A DNA stretch of 64,000 bases from DATJLY01 sp963773665 (GTDB lineage Bacteria > Pseudomonadota > Alphaproteobacteria > ATCC43930 > CGMCC-115725), in assembly GCA_963773665.1 (NCBI GenBank), contig CAVZBZ010000001.1, positions 744,001 through 808,000 on the forward strand. Direction: 5' to 3'. This document shows positions 44,069-53,460 of this stretch, piece by piece; position 1 is the first letter of the stretch, and every line of letters starts with the position of its first letter. The translations under genes and the position numbers were made by a program. The notes below the pieces were generated by a model, which was not told where the DNA came from, searched no databases, and saw nothing but the letters and a program-made list of their open reading frames with translations.

Positions 44069-44516
44069 CCGCCATCATCCGCGAGACCTATTACGCGCCG
44101 CTCTTCGCGCTGCTGCAGGGGGCGGCGAACTTCAAGACCGCGGAGCGCCGCGTGCGCCATCTCGAGACGATGGACGACGGCGAATCGCCTTCATGGCGGT
44201 CGGGCACCAGCCGGTCGAGCGCGACACCAAGGCGTGGCCGAAGCGCAAGCTTCTGGCGACCGTGTTTCTCTATTGCGCCAACCCAGATGCCCACATCTCG
44301 GCCGACATCGCCTTGAACGCTCTCCTCGACGCGGTCGAGGCGGCGCTCGAGCCGGCGCCGGGCCAGGAGATGCAGACGCTCGGCAATCTCGTCTCGCATT
44401 GCTGGATCAAGGGCGAGGTCGAGGTCTTTGCCGGCTGGGACGGCGTGCGCGCCGCGGCGATCGTGCCGATCGAGATCATGGTGCTGGTGATGGGGACCGC
44501 GAAGCCCACGCGAGCG
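44065..44516 (+). CDS. Tail terminator-like protein (gp37-like), frame break near 44190
   Basis: MTAIIRETYYAPLFALLQGA, NFKTAERRVRHLETMDDGE is followed after one change by FMAVGHQPVERDTKAWPKRK, LLATVFLYCANPDAHISADI, ALNALLDAVEAALEPAPGQE and CWIKGEVEVFAGWDGVRAAA. This is the layout of short tail terminator or minor tail proteins (hydrophobic L-L-N-x-L-LD-x-VE helix, late beta strands). The 3' end is unclear because another frame change and a copy of the dispersed repeat lie at 44515-44540. Confidence 0.65.
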
Positions 44517-44520
44517 GCGG

Positions 44521-44538
44521 CGAGCCGCCGTGCGAAGC
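44521..44538 (+). repeat. Dispersed repeat, single copy
   Basis: CGAGCCGCCGTGCGAAGC differs by one base from the copies at 32015 and 32045. In one frame it encodes GEPPCEAKS. Like the other copies it lies at a gene boundary. Confidence 0.75.
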
Positions 44539-44751
44539 AAAGAGCGGCGCGCCGCGGCCGATCCTGGTCACGCCGACCGACGAGCAGGAGCGCGCGATCG
44601 AAGACTCATCGCCGCGCGCCAGGCGCGTTTCCGCAGCGAGGCGGTGCGCCGTCTGATGGAGCTCGGACTGGAGTTCGAGCGTGTCACGAAGCCCGCGCGC
44701 GCCGGGCTGGCCGAGGGCGGCGGCGCGCAAACAGGAGAGACCGATGGCTGA
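44528..44751 (+). CDS. Small helical protein, start uncertain, frame break near 44605
   Basis: Across two frames the sequence reads PILVTPTDEQERAIE and then RLIAARQARFRSEAVRRLME followed by LGLEFERVTKPARAGLAEGG. This gives a compact helical protein of 70 or so residues resembling ribbon-helix-helix-like small phage proteins. The start could be GTG 44528, or the region may be the C-terminal end of the preceding gene. Confidence 0.4.
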
Positions 44752-45046
44752 AACTGGTACAACCGAAGACCGACGCGATAGTTGACGAATGGCGAGAGCG
44801 CCACCTTCCTCACGACGAGTGCGCGGGCATCACGTCGTCACGCAGTTCGACCAGGCGCTGCGCGACCTCAAGGCGCGCCTCGCCGAAGGCGGCAAGCCCG
44901 CGAAGGCTATCGAGGAATGGCTTTCCGAGTTCGTGCGCAACACCGCTCTCGCGCGCGACACGGCGGCCTGGAACGCGCTGCACGCGGCGCTGCCGGCGCT
45001 GCTCGAGGCGCTCGCGCCCAGCGCGCAAACCAACAAGGAGGAGTAA
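44744..45046 (+). CDS. Small late protein, frame breaks near 44750 and 44830
   Basis: Joined across frames the product reads KLVQPKTDAIVDEWRERHLP, then QFDQALRDLKARLAEGGKPA, KAIEEWLSEFVRNTALARDT and AAWNALHAALPALLEALAPS. It is helical and lies before the tail tube gene, which follows after three bases with AAGGAGGAG as ribosome site. The direct reading of ATG 44744 stops after 13 residues. Function unknown. Confidence 0.5.
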
Positions 45047-45049
45047 CCG

Positions 45050-45792
45050 ATGCTTCCGATCCTCGGCCCCGGCGCGCTGATCGTGCAGCGCACCGACATC
45101 GCCAACTGCACGCCGGTCAATATCGGCAAGGTCAATTCCTTCACGCTCGCGCGCAGTTCGCCAAGAAAGACCTGCACGGGCAGAGCCAGTTTCCGCTCTT
45201 CACCGGCCGCACCACCGGGACGATCACCGGCAAGCTGAAGGCGGCGCTCGTGTCCGGCATCGCGCTCGCCTCGGCCTTCTACGGCATGACCTTGTCGGCC
45301 GGGCAGCAGGCGACGCGCCGTCGCAGCCGGCCCATCCCCACCACGCCCTACCAGGTGACGGTCGCCAACAGTGCGACCTTCGTCGCCGATCTCGGCGTCA
45401 TTTTCGCCGCGACCGGGCTGCCGCTGAAGTTCGTGGCGAGCGGGCCTACCACCGGACAGTATTCGGTCGCCGCCGGCGCTGTACCTTCGCCGCGGCGGAT
45501 AGGGAAGGCCGTCCTCATCACCTACACCTACACGGTGTCGGCCTCGGGCCAGCAGATGACGATCGGCAATCCGCTCATCGGCGTCACGCCCGATTTCCAG
45601 CTCTGGTACTACACCGCCGTGTCGCAGCCGGGCGGCGCGGTGTCGTACAATCTGCAGCTCTACAGCCGCATCAGCGACGACCTCTCGACCGACTTCAAGC
45701 TCGAGGACTTCATGCTCCCCGAGCTGAGCTTCTCCTGCTTCGCCAACGCCGCCGGCAGTATCGGGCTGGGATCTTACGGCGAGGTGTCGTGA
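45050..45792 (+). CDS. Major tail (tube) protein, frame breaks
   Basis: MLPILGPGALIVQRTDIANC, TPVNIGKVNSFTL is followed by FAKKDLHGQSQFPLFTGRTT and GTITGKLKAALVSGIALASA, then TVANSATFVADLGVIFAATG and ITYTYTVSASGQQMTIGNPL, ending EDFMLPELSFSCFANAAGSI. The repeated V-x-V-x-YTYT strands and C-terminal FML-P-ELSF pattern are those of phage tail tube proteins. Changes lie near 45150, 45315 and 45482. It precedes chaperone-sized genes and the tape measure gene. Confidence 0.78.
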
Positions 45793-46085
45793 TGGCGCTC
45801 GAGGAGATCCCACCTGCTCGCGGCAACGCCGAAACGCTCCGGGCGCTCGTGCTCGACGATCTCCAGATTGCGGCGCCGCTGCTCGAGGCGCTCGCCAGCG
45901 CGGGGTCGCTCGGCGAAAAGATCGCGCTGATGCGCAAGCTCCTGGCGCTCGGACTCCGCATCGGCGACGAGGAGGTCGGCCGGAAGTGCGTGAGGCTCGA
46001 CGAGCTGGTTCACGCGATCGCGGCGCTCGGCAAAGTGACGGGGATCGAAGCCTTAAAAAAACGGCTGGCGGCGGGGAGCGCGTAG
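45792..46085 (+). CDS. Tail assembly chaperone candidate
   Basis: The 97-residue product reads MALEEIPPARGNAETLRALV, LDDLQIAAPLLEALASAGSL, GEKIALMRKLLALGLRIGDE and ends LHAIAALGKVTGIEALKKRL-like. A small helical protein in the slot between tail tube and tape measure is typically the assembly chaperone. ATTAAAAAAAC-like slippage was looked for: the run CCTTAAAAAAACGG at 46051-46064 near its end is a possible slippery site into the next frame, not proven. Confidence 0.6.
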   Translation: MALEEIPPARGNAETLRALVLDDLQIAAPLLEALASAGSLGEKIALMRKLLALGLRIGDEEVGRKCVRLDELVHAIAALGKVTGIEALKKRLAAGSA

Positions 46086-46086
46086 C

Positions 46087-46371
46087 GTGCGGCTGGCACG
46101 AGCTCTACGCCGCCATTTGCGCCGACACGGCTGGACCTGGGAAACGGTCGGCCGTCTCACCCTGCCGCGCCTGCGCGCCCTCTACGCCCGCTTCCGCACG
46201 GCGCCGCCGCCGGCGCTCGTGCTGCGCGCGATCGCAGCATCGCTCGGCTGGGAGCCGGAACCGCCGCAAGAGGAGCCGGAGGCGCCGGGCTCATCGCCGT
46301 CGGAGGGCGGCGCGCCCTCCGCCTTCGCGTGGCTCGCGAGCCGGACCAGGGGCACGTTCCCGCTGTCGTGA
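46087..46371 (+). CDS. Second small tail assembly protein
   Basis: From GTG 46087, VRLARALRRHLRRHGWTWET continues VGRLTLPRLRALYARFRTAP and ends in a Pro/Glu-rich tail. It lies just behind the chaperone candidate and before the tape measure gene, the position of GpT-like or GTA gp10.1-like small proteins. Function inferred from place only. Confidence 0.6.
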   Translation: MRLARALRRHLRRHGWTWETVGRLTLPRLRALYARFRTAPPPALVLRAIAASLGWEPEPPQEEPEAPGSSPSEGGAPSAFAWLASRTRGTFPLS

Positions 46372-46375
46372 CCTG

Positions 46376-46561
46376 TCACGGCGCGCGCTTCAGCGCGTCG
46401 GAGATGTCCTTCAGATGGTCCACGGCGGCGCCGATCCCGAACAGGACGAGGCCGAGCAGCGCCTCGAGCGCGAAGAAATGCGGCGCAGCATGCGTCGCGA
46501 ACGCCGCCGCCGTCGCGCCGATCGCCACCAGCACGCCGATCGCGGCCAAAGCCAGTCCCAT
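46376..46561 (-). CDS. Small membrane protein on the minus strand
   Basis: MGLALAAIGVLVAIGATAAA continues FATHAAPHFFALEALLGLVL, FGIGAAVDHLKDISDALKRA. The 61-residue product has two hydrophobic helices and a charged amphipathic end. On its strand GGGAGGATGGAAC precedes the ATG, an excellent ribosome site. No plus-strand gene covers this interval, and it runs against the late operon, so it is probably a separately expressed accessory gene (moron). Confidence 0.68.
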   Translation of the reverse strand: MGLALAAIGVLVAIGATAAAFATHAAPHFFALEALLGLVLFGIGAAVDHLKDISDALKRAP

Positions 46562-46580
46562 GTTCCATCCTCCCGCGTTA

Positions 46581-46618
46581 CCCGCGCGCGAGGGTTGGTG
46601 TGGCGGCTCGCGCGCGGG
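46581..46618 (+). repeat. Hairpin element, copy B (loop GGTTGGTGTGGCGG)
   Basis: CCCGCGCGCGAG (46581-46592) and CTCGCGCGCGGG (46607-46618) pair perfectly over 12 bp. Compared with copy A at 44022, the innermost stem pairs change together (CAG/CTG to GAG/CTC), which suggests that the fold is conserved. It lies between the divergent membrane-protein and tape-measure genes, so promoters may be nearby. Confidence 0.7.
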
Positions 46619-46626
46619 GACGAATA

Positions 46627-48680
46627 ATGGCTGAGGATCGCGTTGACATCAAATTCGGCGCGCAGATCGGCGAGCTCACCGCCGGCGTCGATGCGGTGCG
46701 CGCCAAGATCGAAAGCGTCACCGGCCCGGTCAACGACCTGGCGGCGAGCTTCGGCAATCTCGGCTCGGCCATCGTCGCCGGGCTCGGCATCGACCGCGTG
46801 GTCGCCTTCACGCGCGAGATCGTCGCGCTCGGCGAAGAGGCGCTGCACGCCTCGGAGACGCTCGGCATATCGGTGCCGGTGCTCTCCGCGCTCAACGCCG
46901 CCTTCGACATCGCCGGCGTCGGCGCCGACCGCGCGCAGATGGCGATGCTGCGCCTGGAGCGCGCAGCGTCGGAATTGCTCACAGGCACCGGGCCGCTCGC
47001 CGACACGTTCAAGCGCCTCGGCATCTCCGCCACCGACATGGGCGGCCATCTCAAGAGCGGCGAGGAGCTGCTGAAGGAGCTGGCCGACCGCATCAAGGAC
47101 GCGCCCAGGGACGTGAACCGGCTCGACGCCGCGTGGCAGATTTTCGGGCGCGGCCTCGGCAACGATTTGATCCCGTTCCTCGAGCGAGGCAGCGCCGGCA
47201 TCGACGATCTCATCGAGAAGGCGCGCGCGACGGGCACGGTGATCGACACCTCGCTCGCCCGCGAGATGGAGCAGGCGACCGAGAAGGGCCGCACGCTCCG
47301 CGAGGCGATCAAGGGCCTCGGCATCGCCATCGAGGCGGAGTTCCACTTTTTCAAGGATTTTGCCGACGCCTGGACCGCAATCGCCGAGAGCATGACGCGC
47401 GCGCTCGGCGTCACCGACCAGGCCAAGCTCGACAACGTGTTCGCGCAGCTGACCCGACTGCACGAGAAGCTGATGGCGCTCAAAGCGATCGACACCTCGC
47501 AGCTCACGGCGCCGGCGCGCCAGATCGTCGAGGGCGAGATCGCCGCCATCGCCATCGAGATCGCGCAGCTCAACGAGCAGAGGAAGCGCCTCATCGCCGA
47601 CATGAAGGCGGACGCCGCCTCGGGCGGGGGCCGGGCACCAATCCGGTCGGGCCGCCAGCCGATCTGACGCGCGGCGGCGCGGGCGGCGCGGGCGCCGACA
47701 CTTCCGGCGTGGCCGAGGCGCGCGACCTGGAGCGCGAGCTCAACGAGGAGCTGCGCGCCCAGGTCGAGCTGATCCAGAGTGCCGCGGGCGTGTCGGATGC
47801 GTATTACGCGCGCCTCGCCGCCGATGCGCGCCTCGCGCTGACGCAGGGCAAGATCAGTTCGGCCCAGGAACTGGCGACGCTGCGCGCGCTCGAGGACGAG
47901 AAATACGGGCTCCGGCTCAAGGCGCTCAACGACGAGGAGATGCTCTACGGCCAGGACGAGACGCAATATGCGCGGCTCGAGGACCGCAAGAAATCGCTGA
48001 CGCAGCAGCACCTCGCCGCGATCGACGCGCTGGAAGAACAGCAGGCGAAGAAGGAGGACGAGCGCAACCAACAGCTCGCGCGCTCGTTCCAGCAGATTTT
48101 CGCGGAGCCGGTGACGCGCGCCTTCGACGCCGAGGTGCAGGGCATATTGCAGGGCACCGAGACGATCGGCCAGGTCACGGCGAAAGTGTTCAGCGACATG
48201 GCCGTCTCGTTCATCGAGGCGGTGCTGAAGATGATCGCGCAGTGGCTCGCCTTCGAGGCGGTGACGGCTGCCTTCGGCGGCGGCGCCGCCTCCATGCTCG
48301 GCATGTCGGCCGGCCCCTTGGGCATGCTCGGCGGATTGTTCGGCGGCGGCGGCGGCGGTTCCATCGCCTATGGCGCGGCCGGGCTCGCATCGTTCGACGT
48401 GGGCGCGTGGTCGGTGCCGTCCGACATGGCGGCGATCGTCCATACCGGCGAGACGATCTTGCCCGCACCGGCCGCGGGTGATTTCCGTGCGGCCGTCGCG
48501 GGGCTCGCCTCGGGCGCCCAAGGCGGCGGAGGCGCCGGCGCGACGGCGAACCTCGCCGTCAACATCAGTACGAATGACGCGCGGTCCTTCCTCACCATGA
48601 TCAATTCGCCGCTTATCGCGCGCGGCATCCTGCAGCTCGTGCAGCGCGCCGGGCTCAACAACCCGAGCATCCCGCCATGA
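46627..48680 (+). CDS. Tape measure protein, frame break near 47640
   Basis: The product (about 684 residues) sets tail length. It starts MAEDRVDIKFGAQIGELTAG with IVAGLGIDRVVAFTREIVAL and LNAAFDIAGVGADRAQMAML, and then long helical coils (ARQIVEGEIAAIAIEIAQLN). After the break near 47640 it continues EARDLERELNEELRAQVELI, a coiled coil, hydrophobic segments (GMSAGPLGMLGGLFGGGGGG) and the usual end with AIVHTGETILPAPAAG. Tail length implied is modest, about 100 nm by the usual 1.5 angstrom per residue rule. Confidence 0.85.
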
Positions 48681-49441
48681 CCCTCGCGCAGTTCCCCAAG
48701 CTCAGCGCGATCGAGTACCCGGTCGGGCGCAAAATCATGGCGTCCTCGCTGGTGCAGAAGGCGATCTCCGGCCGCGTCACCGACCAGCCGAAATGGAACT
48801 GGCCGCTGTACGAGATCACGCTCTCCTTCTCGGGCCTGAACAGCGATGTGAATGCCAAGGGCGGCCTCCTCGCGTCGGAGCGGCAGCAGCTCGAGGATTT
48901 CTGGACGGTGCAGAAATTCGGCCAGAACCGCTTCGCCTTCGACGATCCGAACGACGATCAGGTCAGCGGCTACTTCTTTGCGACCGGCGACGGCGTCACG
49001 GAAAACTTCCAGCTCACGCGCACGCTCAGGACCTTCGCCGTGCCGGTGCTGGTGCCGCAATGCGGCCCCTCGGTTCCGGCCGCGGTCGAGGACGACGGCA
49101 ATTTCTCGGGCGCCGCCACGCTGTTCGAGGATGACGGCGCTTTCGGCGCCGCCACATCGTGGGCGGACGACGGCTATTTCTCGACGCTTCAAATCTTCGC
49201 CGGCGCCTACGCGACCGAGCCGACGACGCCGCTCGCGCCGTGGTCGTTCGCCAACGGCAGCGCGCAGGCATCGGGCGGCGTGGTCGAGATCGTGCCGGCG
49301 CCGGCGAACGGGCTCTCGCTGAGCTGGACCGGCAACTATCTCCTCTATTGCCGCTTCCCCGACGACGCGCTCGACCTGTCGAACGTCATGTACCAGGTCT
49401 TCGCGCTCAAGAAACTCACAATCGAGACTGCGAGGCTCTGA
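48677..49441 (+). CDS. DUF2460 distal tail protein (GTA gp12-like)
   Basis: The 254-residue product begins MTLAQFPKLSAIEYPVGRKI and continues SGRVTDQPKWNWPLYEITLS, QQLEDFWTVQKFGQNRFAFD, the DUF2460 pattern of gene transfer agent gp12 with the F-x-FDD region. A beta insert (EDDGNFSGAATLFEDDGAFG, then SWADDGYFSTL) repeats the DDG-F-x unit three times. It starts the tail tip module. Frame intact. Confidence 0.85.
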   Translation: MTLAQFPKLSAIEYPVGRKIMASSLVQKAISGRVTDQPKWNWPLYEITLSFSGLNSDVNAKGGLLASERQQLEDFWTVQKFGQNRFAFDDPNDDQVSGYFFATGDGVTENFQLTRTLRTFAVPVLVPQCGPSVPAAVEDDGNFSGAATLFEDDGAFGAATSWADDGYFSTLQIFAGAYATEPTTPLAPWSFANGSAQASGGVVEIVPAPANGLSLSWTGNYLLYCRFPDDALDLSNVMYQVFALKKLTIETARL

Positions 49442-49848
49442 TGAATTTGCGCATCTTTCTGCTCGCAGCACTGCTCGCTCTCGCGCCCGCGGCCGCGCGG
49501 GCGCAGATGAAGACCATCGATCTCACCTCGCCCAGCGGCCCGCTCGGCTCCGGGCACGTCACTGCCGTCGGCACCACGCCGGAGCTGATCGTGCCGGCGA
49601 TGGGCGCCAACCCGAACCTGCCGCCGCTGTGGTCGTCCGTCTTCATCGCCAACGGCGCCGCTTCGGGCGGCAACAGCCTGTCGTGCGGCTACAGCGCTGG
49701 CGTGAGCGCGAACGGGCTCGGCACCTTCACCGTGCCGCCGCAAAGCTCGATGTACTGGCCGCCCGGCGCGGCCCCTTCGGACCTGCAGATATGGTGCGTC
49801 GCGTCCGGCGCCTCGACGCCGATCGCCGCCACCATCGCGACACGGTGA
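49441..49848 (+). CDS. Exported small beta protein in the tail operon
   Basis: A signal peptide (MNLRIFLLAALLALAPAAAR, cut after ARA) precedes QMKTIDLTSPSGPLGSGHVT, then SCGYSAGVSANGLGTFTVPP and DLQIWCVASGASTPIAATIA. Two cysteines may pair. It resembles no family I know. An exported protein among tail genes is unusual. Confidence 0.7.
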   Translation: MNLRIFLLAALLALAPAAARAQMKTIDLTSPSGPLGSGHVTAVGTTPELIVPAMGANPNLPPLWSSVFIANGAASGGNSLSCGYSAGVSANGLGTFTVPPQSSMYWPPGAAPSDLQIWCVASGASTPIAATIATR

Positions 49849-49855
49849 GGCGGCG

Positions 49856-51039
49856 ATGAAGAGGCGCCTTCCCGCCGCCGCGCTCGCTCTCGCCGCCGCG
49901 CTCGCTCTCGCCGTCGCGCCCGGTCTGGCGCAGCAGCAGGGCGGCGGCGGCGGCGGCGGCGGCGGCGGTACGGGCACCGGGACCATGACGAGCCTCGTCG
50001 GCGCCAACGGCGTCTCGTGCGCGCCCAATCCGGTGACGGCGAGCGGCACGTGTTCGGCGACGACGGACGACCTCTCCAAGACCGCGAGTTACCAGGCCGC
50101 CGCCGGCGACATGGGCGGCGCGCTGAATTCTGGCCGCGACGACCGGCACGCCCGCGCTCACCTTGCCCGCGGCAAGCCCCACGATCTTCGCGCCGGGCAT
50201 GACGCTGTCGATCGCGGTCACCGGCACGGTGCCGTGGACGCTGACCAACAGCACCGGCCTCGCCATGACCGGGCTCAACAGCACGACGCTCCTGCCGGGA
50301 AACGTCGGGCACCTTCGTCGCGAACGCCAACGGGACGGGGCTCGATTTCTTCGCCGGGGTTCAGCCGTCGGGCAGCACGCAATCGTGCGATGCCTGGATC
50401 ACCGGCGCCAGCGCATGGGTCACGGCGGGAAACTGCGGCTCGCTGTCGAGCGGGACGTGGACGACGCCCGCCTGGGTCACGGCGAACACCGTGCTCACGA
50501 TCGACGAACTCGGGGCTGGCGGCGGCGGCATGTATTGCAACACCTCGTCCGCCTACGCGACGCCAGGCGCGGCGGGGGCCGAGCTGATCTTCTCCGGCGC
50601 CAACGTCATCGCCGCGAGCGCCGGGTATTCCGTCGCGATCGGCACCGCCGGTTCGGGCGGCATCGAAAGCTCGAGCACTGCGCCCATCGCCGGCGGCAAC
50701 ACGTCGGTCGGGCCCCTCGCCAACAGCACGACCTATACCGCCAACGGCGGCGGCGTGCTCACGACGGCATGCGCCACGACCTTCAAGAACGTGGCGGCGG
50801 GCGGGACCGCCTCGAATGGAACGATCGATTCGACCGGGAAATACGGCTTGGCCGACAGCACCGCGCAGCTCCAGCAGGGCGGCTCGACGCGGCTCGGCGT
50901 CGGCGGCCTGACGCTTGGAGGCACCAAGGAATCCGACGCCACCGGCTACGGCAGCGGCGGCGCAGGCGCCTATAGCACCGCGGCGAACGGGGGCGCCGGA
51001 ACGCAAGGCGTCATCCACCTCACGCTGAGCGGCCAGTAG
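49856..51039 (+). CDS. Glycine-rich tail fibre-like protein with signal peptide, frame breaks
   Basis: The start MKRRLPAAALALAAALALAV, APGLAQ is a signal peptide, followed by a run of ten Gly. Then SLVGANGVSCAPNPVTASGT and, after changes near 50128 and 50310, SIAVTGTVPWTLTNSTGLAM, NANGTGLDFFAGVQPSGSTQ, VTANTVLTIDELGAGGGGMY and the C-terminal GGTKESDATGYGSGGAGAYS. The glycine-rich end is typical of receptor-binding tips of tail fibres (GGxG-x-GG islands). Confidence 0.72.
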
Positions 51040-51040
51040 A

Positions 51041-52647
51041 ATGACGCGCCGCATAGCCCTCGCCTCGGCCCTCCTCGTCGCGACGAGCGCGTCCATGCTG
51101 CGCGGCGGCGCGACGGTCCCGGCATCGCAAAACTACATGGCCGCCACCTCGCGCCTGCGCTTCATGAACCAGGCGAACGCGACGAGCAGCAGCACGCTGG
51201 CGCAGATCGACAAGATACTGATCCCGACGGCGCATTGGGCGTGCAAGAATCCACGCTTCGTCTTCTCCACCGTGCTCGGCATCGACGGCTCGACCAACCC
51301 CGAGCAGGCGCTCGGCAACGGCGTCACGCGCGACGGCATCGCCGTGCAGGTCGATGGCGGCACGCCGGTGCCCGGGACGTTCTCCGGCGGCACGGCCGGT
51401 TACGCGCAGCCGGACGCCGATGCGACCGGCGGCTTGACAGACGCCGTGCCGGTGACGATCCGGCCGACGATGCCAGCTCGTTCATCCTGGTGCTCGAACA
51501 CGTCGCCGACACGACGCAAAAGATGCCGGGCGACTACACCATCAACCTCGCCGCCGGCGAAGGCGTCAAGACGGCGGCGAGCGCCTCGTCGCTCACCGCC
51601 AATCTCGCGAGCGGATCGGGCATCACCGGCTACAGCTCGCATGCCGACGGCCCGGTCGCGATGTGGTGTCAGGGCTGGGACGGCGTGCAGCCGGTCGTGG
51701 GCCTCCTGGGCTGCGACAGTCTCGGCAAGGGCGACGACGACAACCAGCAGGGCGATGCCCGCGGCATGTTCGGGTATCTCGCGCGCGGGCTCGACGACGC
51801 CACGGTCTCGCCGCGCCTCGCCGCCCTGGACTGGTGCGTCAGCGGCCAGAGCCAGGCCGCGACGAGCGAGGGCGCGGTAACATCCGGCCACTACGCCGCG
51901 CGCCTCGCCATCCTCGCCGCGGTCGAAGCGCTCAACGTCAAGGGCCGGCCGCCGGTCACGTCGGCGATCGTCGAGCACGGCGTCAACGATCCGAGCAGCG
52001 GCGGCCTCACCTCGGACCTGCCTGCCTTGTGGCAGATGCTGCACCAAACTCTGCCGGGCGTCGCGCTGTTCCAGGCGACGATCGTACCCAACACGACGAA
52101 CGGAAGCGGCCATCTGTGGGACGACACCGCCGATCAGACGCCGAATTCGAGTTTCGCCGCAGGCCAGTCGGTGCCGACCTTCAACGCAGCACTCCTCGCC
52201 GGCAGCTACGACTGCCCGCTGAATTCTGGGGCGTGCGTCGATGGCTTCATCGACACGACGGCATATTTCTGGAAGTCGGGCGTGTATAACGTGCCCGGCC
52301 TTTCGACGACGCTGGCGCAGGCCGTCAATATCGGCGACGCCACGGTCTACATGAATTCCTGCCCGCTGATCGGCGACGGTGTCGTTCTCGGCGCCGGCAC
52401 CGCCAACGTCGAGAGCAAGACCTCGGGCGGCGCCTTCTACTACGTCGCGACCGCCAGCGGCTCGCCCTGCGCCGTGACGTTCCAGAACCAGGCGAACGGC
52501 AACCCGGTCACGGTGTCGGAGACGCACTCGAGCGGCGACGCCGTTTCCGACAGCTATGTCGGCGGCAGCCCGCATCCGAACGCCTACGGCAGCACCTACT
52601 TCGCCGGAGCGATCGCGGCCTGGAAGAATTCCGGAGCGCCGAAGTGA
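51041..52647 (+). CDS. SGNH-type hydrolase/esterase in the tail operon, frame break near 51475
   Basis: The product of about 535 residues has an N-terminal hydrophobic stretch (MTRRIALASALLVATSASML), a beta domain (TPVPGTFSGGTAGYAQPDAD), and after the break a hydrolase core. Block I is VGLLGCDSLGKGDDDNQQGD with the Ser, block III is SAIVEHGVNDPSSGG with the Asn, and block V is VGGSPHPNAYGSTYFAGAIA with the His. This fits a surface-polysaccharide deacetylase or esterase on the virion. Exact substrate unknown. Confidence 0.75.
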
Positions 52648-52898
52648 CCGCGCTCATACTTGCCGCACTCATCGCCACGGCGCTCGTGATGGCAGCGCTC
52701 GTCGCGTGGCCTCGCGTCGCCGCCACGGCCTTCGTGCTGGCGCCGATGGGCGCGGTCGCGGCGTGCGTCTGTGCGCAGATCATCGAGCGAAGGCTGACCT
52801 CCGACGCCTATATCGGCAAGGAAGAAGCCGAGTACGAGGCGATGAAGCGCGCGCGCCCGAATCAAGGCCCGGCGCGCGACAAGTGGCGCGATTACTGA
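52644..52898 (+). CDS. Small membrane protein
   Basis: From GTG, VTALILAALIATALVMAALV, AWPRVAATAFVLAPMGAVAA gives two transmembrane helices, then a charged tail (RRLTSDAYIGKEEAEYEAMK). It overlaps the hydrolase gene and could be a late membrane protein. Function unknown. Confidence 0.62.
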   Translation: MTALILAALIATALVMAALVAWPRVAATAFVLAPMGAVAACVCAQIIERRLTSDAYIGKEEAEYEAMKRARPNQGPARDKWRDY

Positions 52899-52899
52899 C

Positions 52900-53460
52900 A
52901 TGGCGAACCTGCAGCGCCAGATCCGCCGCGACACCCGCGCCAACATCGCAGCATATGTGCTGGCGCAAGGAGAGATCGGCTACGGCACCGACGACGGGTT
53001 GTTGACGATCGGCGACGGCGTCACGGCCGGCGGCCATCTCCTGCCCGGCCCCTATGCGTTCGGCTCGTGGACGCCGGTGCTCTACGGCTCCGGCACCGCG
53101 GGCGCGCCCACCTACACCGCCCAGGTCGGCTCGTGGGAGCGCATCGGCCGGCTCGTTACCTGCCGCTTCAACGTGTCGATCTCGGCCTTGGGCGGCATGG
53201 CCGGGAATCTCCTGCTCGGCGGCCTGCCGTTCAGCGCGGCCAATGTCGCCAACGACTATGGCAGCGGCTTCTTCATGGAGTTCATTGGCGTCACGCTCGA
53301 CGCCGGCTACAGCTTCGCCGCGCTCCAGGTCGCGCCGAACACGAACTACGCGACGGTGGCCGAGCTGGGCAGCAACAAGGCGGCGAGCCCGCCGATCCCG
53401 GTCGCCAATCTCTCGGCCTCGGTCGGGCTCTGCGGCACGCTCACCTTCCGCTGCACATGA
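52900..53460 (+). CDS. Tail fibre/receptor-binding-type protein
   Basis: The N-terminal 45 residues (MANLQRQIRRDTRANIAAYV, LAQGEIGYGTDDGLLTIGDG) match the short attachment unit of tail fibre proteins that list parameters as a grid (x-GEI-x-YGTDDG-L-x-IGDG). A beta domain follows (FGSWTPVLYGSGTAGAPTYT, GSWERIGRLVTCRFNVSISA) as in phage adhesin tips. 186 residues, frame intact. Confidence 0.75.
   Translation: MANLQRQIRRDTRANIAAYVLAQGEIGYGTDDGLLTIGDGVTAGGHLLPGPYAFGSWTPVLYGSGTAGAPTYTAQVGSWERIGRLVTCRFNVSISALGGMAGNLLLGGLPFSAANVANDYGSGFFMEFIGVTLDAGYSFAALQVAPNTNYATVAELGSNKAASPPIPVANLSASVGLCGTLTFRCT

Noticed and set aside
46593..46606. Loop GGTTGGTGTGGCGG as a true thrombin-aptamer-like ligand site
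   Set aside because: The resemblance to GGTTGGTGTGGTTGG is a coincidence of a short G-rich string; only quadruplex potential is worth noting.
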